Source of the DNA: Cryptomeria japonica
Lineage: Eukaryota > Streptophyta > Pinopsida > Cupressales > Cupressaceae
Direction of reading: 5' to 3'
Assembly: GCF_030272615.1 (NCBI RefSeq)
Contig: NC_081409.1
Location: forward strand, 209,483,190 to 209,543,189
Length of the DNA: 60,000 nt
Under the pieces are notes generated by a model. The model saw only the letters and a list, made by a program, of their open reading frames with translations. It searched no databases and had not been told where the DNA came from. The position numbers were made by a program, and so were the translations under genes. Positions 23,428 to 34,300 of the stretch are shown in pieces (positions within the stretch are counted from its first letter, which is position 1; the number at the start of each line of letters is the position of its first letter).

Positions 23428-24617
23428 TGTAGTGTCATGAAATTGCAACCCTTACAATTGTCGACCACATTAGATTCCTCATGCATGTGATTTGAATCCC
23501 TAAGCCTGATCGGAGAACAGAGACTTGCTTGGCACCTAAGAACTGCATCTTTCTTGCCCTCTACACTGCCTAAACTGCATCCTATCCTGGAAAAAAAGGT
23601 AGCACAGGGGCATGGCACCTCTGTCCCCCTAGGATAGGGTGCCCCATTTTGGGGTAGGACCCTTTTCAATTATGCTTTGGTGGTTGTGCATTGAGTGGGA
23701 AAGCTCCCCCAGTGTCAGCATGCGATAGAAAATCAATCAATTAGCCCTAATTGACAAGTATATAAGTTGCATTTCCCCTTCCATTTTGGCATAAAATAGA
23801 TACATGAGATCACACATTCAAGCATTCAAGAGAATTCAAGCATTCTTCTCCAGCATTGAGAATTCTCAGGTCTCCTTTCAAGGCTAGCTGTTGCATTCAA
23901 GTCAATGATTCAACCATTGAAGAGGAGATTCATTCCAACATTCAAATTCATACAAACAATTCTATCAACATTTGTATCACAACTTCCCTTGAGGTGATTT
24001 ACATTTCAGTCTTTCATTTACATTTACTTGCAAGTACTTTCTTTCATCATTTGGTTAATTCCAAAATTGGGGTTTGGGGTTTGACTTGAAGGCAAACCCC
24101 CAATCCCAACCCCTTTTCTTCTCTTTTCTATGTGTAGGTTGCAGGTGCCCAGCTGTACTTTCAGATTTTGACTCCATTTGCAGAGGTGGAAAAACCCTTT
24201 TCATTTTGTGGATTTTTCAGAGGACCGTGTACACTCTCGCCATGGTCCGGGCAACTTTTTTTCTCAAATTTGCAGGGTAGCTTCGTCTCGACAGATTATT
24301 GCTAGATCCTGGTGCACAACTTCATCCTATGCTTCTATCTCGAGTTATAATCATATATTTGTCCCTTGTTCATTTGGTTATAAGTACACATTTCAATTCA
24401 AATCTCATTCCAGAAGAGGGGATTAACTTACCATTCTTATATAACTCAGAATTCAAACTCCTTTTCTAGAGGTTGAATCTAGTGTATTTCTCCCCCTCTT
24501 CTAATGTAATAAGTAAAAAGTGTTTGAAGGGAAATCCGAAGTGAAACTTTCATCTCTCCTCAGAGGGAAGAAAAGATTTCCTCTAGATCTCCATCATTCA
24601 CCTTTTTCAGCATTACA
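23428..24617 (+). repeat. 5' LTR of the gag-only element
   Basis: This LTR runs from TGTAGTGTCATGA to CAGCATTACA and matches 51050-52217 throughout. It includes a promoter-like TATATAAGTTGC (around 23760) and the shared block CACACATTCAAGCATTCAAGAG. The two LTRs differ at many positions, visibly more than the copia LTRs nested further in, as expected for an older insertion. If the terminal TGTAG is target sequence instead, the LTR starts at 23433. Confidence 0.85.
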
Positions 24618-25129
24618 TTTTGGTAAACCCAACGTTTTACATGCTTTATTCTAAAAAATCATTGTATAGTTTTCATTTACAAGTTTAATTTTTCTGCAAA
24701 CTTAGTGGTTAATTCATTCAAAAACCTAGTTTTTAAAATTGAAATTGAACTTGTTTTTGCAAAAAATTGCTTGTTATTGTCTTAGATTTGAAAATTTATT
24801 TATTTGTCAAATTCAATTTCTTTATTGCCTTGTTCAATTTGCAATTCAAATTCACAAAATTAAGAGTTTAATTGTCAAAACCCTAATTTTTTAAAAACAT
24901 CTTGAAATTGTGCAAAAATTGAATTTCCATTTAATTTTCAGATTTGTGACTATTTTCAAACTTATCTTCTATCCTAAAATTCAAATTTTCAATTTCCCTC
25001 CTTTTTCAAAATTCAAACTTTTGAAAATTAAGTGGTTAGGCCATAAAATCCTAATTTTCAAATTTACTTGGATTTTGTGCAAATTTCAATCAATTTCATT
25101 CAAATTGAGATTTCTAAACATTTTTCAAG
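24618..25129 (+). other. Leader of the gag-only LTR element, left piece
   Basis: Directly after the LTR comes TTTTGGTAAACCCAACG, in the position of a primer-binding site. I cannot assign the tRNA with confidence. The rest is T/A-rich leader with repeated CAAATTC-type words and no ORF of note. It is cut at CAAG (25126-25129), where the TIR transposon begins, and resumes at 46253. Confidence 0.6.
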
Positions 25130-25178
25130 GGGTATGTGCACCAAGTTGTGGTACCAAAAGGGGGTCTTAAGATGCCAC
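25130..25178 (+). repeat. Left terminal inverted repeat
   Basis: The first 32 bases pair with the complement of 46220-46252 with three differences: two substitutions and one A-run indel. After a 13-base stretch unique to this side, TGCCAC (25173-25178) also matches TGCCAC at the other end. The repeat includes TTGTGGTACCAAAA, whose GGTACC core is palindromic. Confidence 0.9.
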
Positions 25179-26540
25179 TTTTTTTTTTTTCTGAAATCAG
25201 CAAAGTTTGAACTTCGATGACAAATTGAAGATAGTTACACTCCAAATTTGAAGATGCAACAAGAACAAGAGTCAGAGTGCTTCGAGTCTACTTTCTAAAC
25301 TACTGATTTTTTTTTAAAATGGTGGAGATTAAGGGCTTCAAAAAGGGGGGACACAAAAAGTGGTCCTGTTTTTATGCAAAAAATATAACATAGCGTCTGT
25401 TGTGGCCCCCCTAAAATGTTAACTTTTTTTTTGAATTTTTAAAATCGCTTTAGTGAGAAATTAGCTAACACCTTGAAGTTTATGCCAGAATTTTCAGCTA
25501 ATTTTTAAATTAGTATATGATTTTTTACTAATTTTCGAAGTGGACACATCTTGAAAAACATAAATTTGAGCTTGCTCCCCCCTAAAATCATTGAAAACAA
25601 ATAAAAAATCAAATCTTTTTTTTAAAAATTGTGTAGAATGGAGTCTAGTTTCTAAAAATGTAATTTTTTTCAAAATCTGATGAACATGTAAAAATCTAGA
25701 CCCAAAATAGTGCATGTTGGTTTTTAACAAAAAACGGACACACTAACAAAAGAAATTATAGATGAAAGACTTAACAAAATCAAAATTTGAAATAAATTAC
25801 ATTTTTGGATAGCTAAGAGGGAGCCCAAGTTTACCATGGTATTTTTTTTTAACTTCATTGAAACACATGCAAACCTGACGGAGAGCATGACCAAAAATAT
25901 GTCAAAATTTTCAATGTTCTAACAAAAACACGTCTCTAGCCTGAAATGGTCATCCAAACCTTTGGGTTGGATGCCCAAGGCAAATCCAAACCATAGGTTT
26001 TGTGTTTCCCAAAGTGGGACATTTGGCGCTCACCACCTATTTGGCGTGCGCCAAATATGGCGCTCGCCCTATTTGGCGTGCGTGCCAAATGTGGTCCATA
26101 TTCCACATTGGGCGCATGCCAAATAAGGATGAGGAGGGAGATAGCTTGAGGGATAGCAGAATAAGGGAATTGTGAGAGATAGAAAGGGGAGGGACAAAGA
26201 AGAGTATGTATCTATAAGAATGAAGAGCCCGAGAAGAGGTAAGGGGAGAGAGAGAATATGAGATCTAGTTCATAGAGAGAGATGGAACTACGAGGGAAGG
26301 GAGATAAAGAAGGGAGAGGTGAGATGGGGGTTTCTATGTACACATTTGGCACTCTCCCTATTTGGTGTGCACCAAATGTGGAATAGATACAAACTCTTCT
26401 TTGTCCCTCCCCTCTCTATCTCTCAGGATTCCCTTATTCTCCTATCCATCGAGCTATCTCCCTCTTCATCCTTACACCCATCTAATTCCCTCTCTCACCT
26501 CTTTCCCTCAGTTTTTTCCTCACTCCCTCCTCTCTCTAGG
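25179..26540. other. Left subterminal region of the TIR transposon
   Basis: No credible gene is seen. It begins with a T-run and AT-rich sequence. Around 26020-26110 several short palindromes of the TTTGGCG..CGCCAAA type occur. An inverted repeat of about 86 bp per arm follows (26127-26212 and 26385-26471). The ORFs at 26319-26556 are only pyrimidine-rich low complexity from the right arm. Subterminal repeats of this sort are where plant transposases commonly bind; that role is inferred. Confidence 0.6.
26127..26471. repeat. Long inverted repeat (hairpin) in the transposon
   Basis: The left arm 26127-26212 (GGATGAGGAGGGAGATAGCT...) is the imperfect reverse complement of 26385-26471 (...AGCTATCTCCCTCTTCATCC), with roughly nine in ten positions matching by eye. 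About 170 bases separate the arms. The loop contains another TTTGGTGTGCACCAAA palindrome. It could be a recently formed inverted duplication, a small foldback element or a hairpin-RNA source. Confidence 0.8.
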
Positions 26541-27165
26541 TCCTAAGGGGTCATAGGACACCATATGACCCCTTAGGACACAAAATGACCCCTAACGACA
26601 CCTAAGGGGTCATAGGACACCATATGACCTCTTAGGTTACCATAGGACCCATAACGACACCATATTTTGTCCTAAGTGGTCATAGGACACCATATGACCC
26701 CTTAGGACACCATAGGACACATAACGGCACCATATGGTGTCTTAATGGGTCATAGGACACCATATGACCCCTTAGGTGTTGTTAGGGGTCATATTGTGTC
26801 TTAAGGGGTTATATGGTGTCCTATGACCCCTTAGGACACCATACGACCCATAACGACACCATATTGTGTCCTAAGGGGTCATATGGTGTCCTAAAGGGTC
26901 ATAGGAAACCATATGACCCATTACGACACCATATGACCCATAACGACACCCTATTGTGTCTTAAGGGGTCATATGGTGTCCTAAGGGGTCATAGGACACC
27001 ATGACCCCTTAGGTGTCCTTATGACCCATAACAACACCATATTGTGTCCTAAGGGGTCATAAGACACCATATGACCCCTTAGGACACTATATGACCCATA
27101 ACGACACCTAAGGGGTCATATGGTGTCCTAAGACACCATATTATGTCCTAAAGAGTCATATGGTT
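26541..27165. repeat. Palindromic satellite built from ACACCATATGACCCCTTAGG units
   Basis: About 600 bases are made of one short word in both orientations. It is ACACCATATGACCCCTTAGG and its complement CCTAAGGGGTCATATGGTGT, with variants such as CATAACGACACC. Orientation alternates irregularly, so large parts can fold back on themselves. The ORF at 26813-27004 merely translates the repeat. Confidence 0.9.
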
Positions 27166-27906
27166 TAATTTTTATGGTTGTGGCTATCAAACTATAGGGT
27201 ATAGAGTAGAAATTTATCAAAGGTTAAAAAATTTCAATGGAAGTCATTTGGCTAGCACCATATTTGGCGCTAGCCAAATGAGCCGCACAAAAAAAAGGTT
27301 ATAGGGTATATAGTTAGTGTTTAGTTTAAAGTAAAAAATTTCAATGGAAGTCATTTGGCTAGCGCCAAATATGGCACTAGCCAAATCAGCTGCACTAAAA
27401 AACAGTTATATGGGACCCTTGACCCATGATCCAAGCCCACATTCTCTCATTTTGTCTTCTTTCTGCACATGATCAGACAAAAAAATGCTTTTTGCATGGT
27501 GTTGACATTTTATGCAAGGTTATTTTATACATTCCATTAGCTCTCCACCACCTTTTTTTTTCATTTGGCAATGTCAAAGAGGAAGAACATAGTTTTTTTA
27601 TCAAATTTGAATAATCGAGGTAATATTTTCTTGTTTTTAGAATTCAAATACTTATTAAGTGTTATTTTTTTAAAATGTTAGAATAAAAGTGTGAGTCAAA
27701 ATTGATTATAATCCTATTAGATTTACATTAGATTTAACAATGCATTTGAAGGAAGTTGCATAAGAAAATTATTTGTTTAGTGGCTTAAAACAAAATTTGC
27801 AATTTCATACATCCTTTTTAAGATCTTATGAAATAATTTAGAAAAAGGAATACATGAAATAATTTCAATTTCATATATTCATTTTAACATATGCATAATC
27901 ATCATC
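27166..27906 (+). promoter_or_regulatory. Upstream region of the transposase gene with a possible 5' UTR exon and intron
   Basis: Two direct copies of a block containing CATTTGGCTAGC..GCTAGCCAAAT lie at about 27240-27290 and 27345-27395; each is itself palindromic. Downstream, an exon-like piece ATGTCAAAGAGGAAGAACA ends at GAATAATCGAG followed by GTAATA (about 27618), a plausible splice donor. It could be a 5' exon of the transposase, but I cannot find an unambiguous acceptor before the Met codon at 27907. Confidence 0.4.
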
Positions 27907-30900
27907 ATGCCGAGGAAACGACCAAAAAATGTAACACTGGAAGAGCGTGAAGCTAAGAATGCAAAAAAAAGAGAAGGAATGAAGCAACTTTGTGAACAAA
28001 GGAAATTGAATACCATAGAAGAATAGGTGTCAATTGAAGAGGAACATGAAATATCCATCCAATCTAAGAGAGAGACAAAATTGGCCACACAAAGGCAACA
28101 AATGCAAAACCTTTGTGCAATGAGATAATTGAATCCCAAGGTTGAGAGCATGTCTACCACAATTCAAGTTGAAGGCACCCCATCTCTTACATATCAGGTT
28201 GAAGGCACACCATCTCTTATTGGCACACCGTTGGTGTCTACAACATCTCATATTGAATGCACTCCCTCTATGACATTTGACGTTGCAAGTACTTCACGAC
28301 TGACATCAAGTATTGGAGCTACACCATCTTGTACACCTCAATTTCAAGGTATGTCATCATTTTCATCTCCGGTTGAAGGTATGCCACCTATCCCTAATGT
28401 TGTTGACATTCCTAATCTTGAGATAACTCAAAGTTTGAGAACACCTCCTAGATTTTTGCATAGAAAGCCTAAGTATTTGATTGATATTGATGCTAATGTT
28501 TTGAAACCAATGGTTGACAAGTTTCTGAAGCGTACTTGTCAAAGACATGCTAACCGGATATGGAAAATATTTTTTGAGCCTTTAAATGAGACAGGAAGAT
28601 GTCAACTATTTGTTGAAATGATGAGAAATCTGAAATTTAGGCCTATAATGAGGATTCTTGGGCTAAGAACATCAATTGAATCAAGCGACAAATCTATTGT
28701 GAAGAATCTGATGAATGCATATGATACTATTGGTTCTAACTCACGCACAAAAGATAGTAATGCCACATGACATGTCATTACATCAACAATTGTAAGCACT
28801 CAAACTAAGAAAGCTTGCCTCCTTAGAAAGACAAGTAAACAATTGAAGATAAGTAGACAAACTCTAATGAGAGCTTTGGGAAGGCGACAAAGAGCGGATG
28901 ATCCATATAACAATGAGTTATGGGCATTTTCCGGTAGATTACCATGGAAAGATAAAGCAATTGTTGAAGCCTTGAGATCCCTAATTGAAGATTTTTGGAA
29001 GAATGACACAAGGGTCTCTCCAAATCAAAGAGATGTTGTAAGAAGGAGGATTGGTAGTAAAATTTGTGATCCACATCCGAAACATTTTTTGGATATGACT
29101 CAAACACAATTTTTTGCCAAGTTTCAACGTATGTATCCTCAAATAAAAATTAGTCAAAGGTTCTTTGAAATGGTAAAGCCTTTTTATGTCAAAATAAATC
29201 ACACACGCACAACTTGTTGTTGTAGAGTACATATTGAATTTTCTAACCATTATGATGTTTATCAATGCATATGTATAGATTTGCATGCTAACAATGTTTT
29301 GCAAGAATGCAACATAAATGGTCCACTGACATCTTCAAGGGAATTCATATCTAGCATCTTATGTGAAAGAGTAGATGGTCAAGTATATTACAATAAGTGT
29401 TGCTTGGATGGCACATGTGTTGATTGTGGTGGATTGTGACATTTGCAAATTTGTCAGCATATGGATATTGGACAAGAAATTGGTAATGAATTAGTAGAAT
29501 TTGGAAAATATAAGATAGTGGCCTACATGCTAAAAGATGGAAAAGAAGCAAAAAGGTGTGAATTGGTTAGTGAGAAGATTCCAGTGTATCAGTTTATGGG
29601 CATCTTTCATGAGAATATAGTGTATGAGTATGCGAGGCATAACCATCGAGCTCGTTGGTTGGACTCACAATTTAAGCTATGCAAGGACACATTTCCACTT
29701 CATACAATCATTTCAATTGTTGACTTTGCAGAGAACTACACACTACAACCGCAGAATGAGGTGCAATCACAATATTACAACTCCACACAAGTTGCCATAT
29801 TTGTGCATATAGCATTCATTCATGCACATGATAGTATGGAAGATGATAGGAGATATTGAGGGAGTATCATTTTTACATCAGTGATGATCGCTCACACTCT
29901 ACAGAGTTTGTGCAAGGTTGTTTTCAGATATTCTACGATGATTTGGCTAGCCGAGGCATATCATTCCGTCAACATATCATATGGTCAGATAATTGTGCAT
30001 CACAATTTAAGAACTCTCAGATGTTTTATTGGTTGAGTAGGATGCATAAGTTGATTTCTATTCAACATATGTGGAATTTCTCCGAGGCTGGGTATGGAAA
30101 AGGGGAGCATGATGGTGTAGGAGCGTGTATTAAAAGAGCTTTAGCACGAGAAGAGTTAAAGTACAAAGGGAATGCAAACTTGAAAGATGCAAAATCAATT
30201 TTTCAATGGTGCAATGGTACAATTGGTCCAGGTAATCAAGGTAAGTCTTTAGTTCGCAAATTTTTTTGGTTGGTAGATGATACTAACATTGCAAAATTAG
30301 AAGATTGTTGTACATTGATAGGATCGAGTGAGCTACACTCTTTCAAAAGCTCTAATGCAGGTTCATGGACTATGCATATGCGGCGGATGGCATGTTATTG
30401 TTCTTCATGTAGAGATGGTGCCTATAATGACTATGAGTCAAAAGAGTGGGTGGACGAATGGTGTATGAGACCTCTAATCCCACTTGAGACATACCGACCT
30501 CTGAGTGCACTACAACTCACACAGATGGAAGCATCAATTGAATTTGACCATGTGTTAGATTTAGTCCAACCAGGTAAATTATCCACATGCAATTTTTTGT
30601 ACTTTAATATTTTACCTTAGTTGTTTGCTAAATTCTTCTCACTTTATCATTGCAGGGCATGTTTATGCAGTAATTGCAGCTGAAGACAATGAAGAAGGAA
30701 CAAATTATTACCTGTGTCATTGTGTGGATGCAAAAAAGAAATTGGATCACCCTGTGGTAGACGGAGAAAATATTGAGTACCCCACAGGATCAGTAGTTGT
30801 TACTGGTACATGGCTTAGAAGTTACCCAGTGAAGAAGTCTAACTTGTGGTTGTTCGAGGACTTCGAGACACATAGGAAGATTCTTCATTATTCTAACCTT

Positions 30901-31041
30901 GTTGTAGCTTCAAATGTTCATTTGATCAGATATGGGGGTAGACCACTAAACAAGAACCTATGGAAGTTTCGTGAGTCTGACCATGAGGCCATACTAGACA
31001 CGATAAAGAGTAGAGCAGATCTAGATGGTTCATTGGATTAA
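27907..31041 (+). pseudogene. DDE-like transposase of the TIR transposon (four stops, one frameshift, one intron)
   Basis: One frame runs from Met 27907 (MPRKRPKNVT, very basic) to about 29850, with stops at 28024 (TAG), 28126 (TAA), 28768 (TGA) and 29437 (TGA). A one-base shift near 29850 moves it to another frame up to 30573. A GT-AG intron (30574-30655) then joins VQP to GHVYAV, and the last exon ends at 31041. About 1,000 residues in all. It has a Thr/Ser-Pro linker with GTPS repeats, a KCC..GTCVDC cysteine cluster, and three core blocks: VDFAENY (Asp at 29722), WSDNCASQFKN (Asp at 29988) and GYGKGEHDGVGACIKR (Glu at 30105, Asp at 30111). A second CYCSSC cluster and a BAH/SH3-like C-terminal exon follow. 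The three blocks recall an uncharacterised animal protein family with DFAEN, SDG.SSQFKN and HGKG..DG motifs. Function as a transposase is inferred from these blocks and the TIR context. Confidence 0.75.
30574..30655 (+). other. Intron in the transposase gene
   Basis: The 82-base interval starts GTAAAT and ends TTGCAG. The upstream frame (LDLVQP) stops inside it, and the downstream frame (HVYAVIAAED) is open only after it. Joining CCAG to GGCATG keeps the frame and restores a continuous protein. It is AT-rich, as expected for a plant intron. Confidence 0.85.
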
Positions 31042-31335
31042 ATGTAAATGTAAAAAATTGTAATATCAATCTTATTTGGATATATGTACATGACTTGTAT
31101 TTTTGACTACTCGAGGCATTGTAATAAAAAAAATTATGTTTTTGTCTTGTTTTGTGTGATTTTATGTAAATAATGTCATTTTGGACCATTAGAGATCACA
31201 TGGGATCATTTCGTGAAGTATACCCTATTAATATGGTAAAGGATGTAAAAAACGCTCATTTGTTGTCAATCACTCAAAGTGTGAAAAAATGTCAAAATTC
31301 GGCATGGTTTTTCTCGATGTTAGTGACATGTAAGA
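31042..31335. other. 3' UTR of the transposase gene and spacer
   Basis: This is AT-rich sequence after the transposase stop with AATAAAAAAAATT near 31122, a possible polyadenylation signal. It runs up to the first unit of the 359-bp array. No gene is seen; the ORF at 31173-31460 spans into the array. Confidence 0.5.
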
Positions 31336-34300
31336 ACGATCCGTCTGATCCTGCGAGGTCGTGTTATGGCACTCTAAAAACTCCTCTCTTGGTTTGGGTA
31401 GACTTGAATCCAGTTGCTCGTGGAGACTCTTTCTTGATCGCGACAGAAAGCGTCAGATGAGTGCAATGAAAAGTTGCACAATGCTCCATCTTTCAATCCG
31501 CTCGTCGCGGCATCGAACTGTCAAATCGTACACATCAGGGTGGGTGGGTTTATGCTACGAATTCCTTCTTTTTGCTCTCCAACTCGCCCGATCATTGCAG
31601 GCCACACCCTAGTAGCCAAATCGCCCAAGTGCTCAAATTGCTCAAAGTTGTCAATATTTGGCATCGCGTTACTCCATGCCTGTTAATCATAAGAAAAATT
31701 CATCTTATCCTACAGGTTTGTGTTATGGCACTCTAAAAAATCCTCTCTCGGTTTGGGTAGACTCGGATCCAGTTGCTCGTGGCAACTCTTTCTCGGTCGC
31801 GACAAAAAGCGTTAGATGAGTTCAATGAAAAGTTGCACAATGCCCCATCTTTCAATCTGCTTGTCGCGACATTGAACCGTCAGCTCATACATGTCAGGGT
31901 GGCCGAGTCTATGCTAGGAATGCCTTCTTTTTTCTCTCCAACTTGCCCGATCGTTGCAGGCCACACCCTAGCAGCCAAATCACCCAAGTGCTCAAATTGC
32001 TCAAAGTTGTCAATATTCGGCATCACGTTTCTTCGTGCTTGTTAATCATAAGAATGATTCATCTGATCCTACAGGGTCATGTTATGGCACTCTAAAAAAG
32101 CCTCTCTCAATTTGGGTAGACTTAGATCCAGTGGCTCGTGGTGACTCTTTCTCAGTCGTGACAAAAAGCGACATATGAGTTCAATGAAAAGTTGCACAAT
32201 GCCCCATCTTTCAATCTGCTTGTCGCGGCACAAAATCTTCAGCTTGTATGCATTGGGTTGGCTGGGTTTACGCTAGGAATGCCTTTTTTTTCTTTGCAAC
32301 TTGCTCGATTATTGCGGGCCACACTCTAGCAGCCAAATCGCCCAAGTGCTCAAATTGCTCAAAGTTGTCAATATTCGGCATCGCGTTTCTCCATGCCCGT
32401 TAATCATAAAAATGATCCGTCTGATCCTACAGGGTCGAGTTATGGCACTTTAAAAAAACTCTCTCAGTTTGGGTAGACTCGGATCCAGTTTCTCATGGCG
32501 ACTCTTTCTCAGTCGCGATAAAAAGCGACAGATGAGTTCAATGAAAAGTTGCACAATGCCCCATCTTTCAATCCGCTCATCGCGGCACTGAACCGTCAGC
32601 TCGTATGTGTTGAGGTGGCTGGGTTTATGCTAGGAATGCATTCTTTTTTCTCTCCAACTTGCCTGATCATTGCAGGCCACACCCTAGCAGCCAAATCGCC
32701 CAAGTGCTCAAATTGCTCAAAGTTGTCAATATTCGGCATCGCGTTTCTCCGTGCCCGTTAATAATAAGAATGATCCATCTGATCCTGTGGGGTCATGTTA
32801 TGGCACTCTAAAAATCCTCTCTTGGTTTGGGTAGACTTGGATCCAGTTGCTCATGGTGACTCTTTCTCGGTTGCGACAAAAAGCTACAGATGAGTTCAAT
32901 GAAAAGTTGCACAATGCTCCATCTTTCAATCTGCTCGTCGCGGCACTGAACCGTCAGCTCGTACACATTAGGGTGGTCAGGTTTACACTAGAAATGCCTT
33001 CTTTTTTCTCTCCAACTCGCCTGATCATTGCGGGCCACACCCTAGCAGCCAAATCATCCAAGTGCTCAAATTGCTCAAAGTTGTCAATATTCGGCATCGC
33101 GTTTCTCTATGCCCGTTAATCATAAGAATGATCCATCTGATCCAACAGGGTCGTGTTATGGCACTCTAAAATAGAATCTCTCAGTTTGGGTAGACTCGGA
33201 TTCAGTTGCTCGTGGTGACTCTTTCTCGATCGCGACAAAAAGCGTTAGATGAGTTCAATGAAAAGTTGCACAGTGCCCCATCTTTCAATCCGCTCGTCGC
33301 GGAACCAAACCATTAGCTTGTACACACCAGGGTGGCTGGGTTTACGCTAGGAATTCCTTCTTTTTTCTCTCCAACTCGCCCGATCGTTGCGGGCCACACA
33401 CTAGCAGCCAAATCGCCCAAGTGCTCAAATTGCTCAAAGTTGTCAATATTTGGCATCACGTTTCTCCATGCCCATTAATCATAAGAAGGATCCGTTTGAT
33501 CCTACGGGGTTGTGTTATGGCACTCTAAAAAAGACTCTCTCGGTTTGGGTAGACTCGGATCCAGTTGCTCATGGCGACTCTTTCTCGGTCATGACAAAAA
33601 GCGTCAGATGAGTTCAATGAAAAGTTGCACAATGCCCCATCTTTCAATCTGCTCATCGCGGCACTGAACCGTCAACTTGTACATGTTGGGGTGGTCAGGT
33701 TTACACTAGGAATGCCTTCTTTTTTCTCTCCAACTCGCCCGATCCTTGTGGGCCACACCCTAGCAGCCAAATCGCCCAAATGCTCAAATTGCTCAAAGTT
33801 GTCAATATTCGGCATTGCGTTTCTCCATGCCCGTTTATCATAAGAATGATCCATCTGATCCTATGGGGTTGTGTTATGGCGCTCTAAAAAAGCCTCTCTC
33901 GGTTTGGGTAGACTCAGATCCAGTTGCTCATGGTGACTCTTTCTCGATCATAACAAAAAGCGTTAGATGAGTTCAATGAAAAGTTGCACAATGCCCCATC
34001 TTTCAATCCGCTCAACGTGGCACTGAACCGTTAGCTCGTATGCATCAGGGTGGCTAGGTTTACGCTAGGAATGCCTTCTTTTTGCTCTCCAACTCGCCCG
34101 ATCATTGCGGGCCACACCCTAGCAACCAAATCACCTAAGTGCTCAAATTACTCAAAGTTTTCAATATTCGGCATCATGTTTCTCCGTGCCTATTAATCAT
34201 AAGAATGATCCGTCTGATCCTACAAGGTCATGTTATGGCACTCTAAAAAATCCTCTCTCGGTTTGGGTAGAATCGGATCCAGTTGCTCGTGGCGACTCTT

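Noticed and set aside
26319-26556. Ser/Pro/Leu-rich ORFs of 64-75 residues
   Set aside because: They lie on the pyrimidine-rich arm of the hairpin and reflect its composition only.
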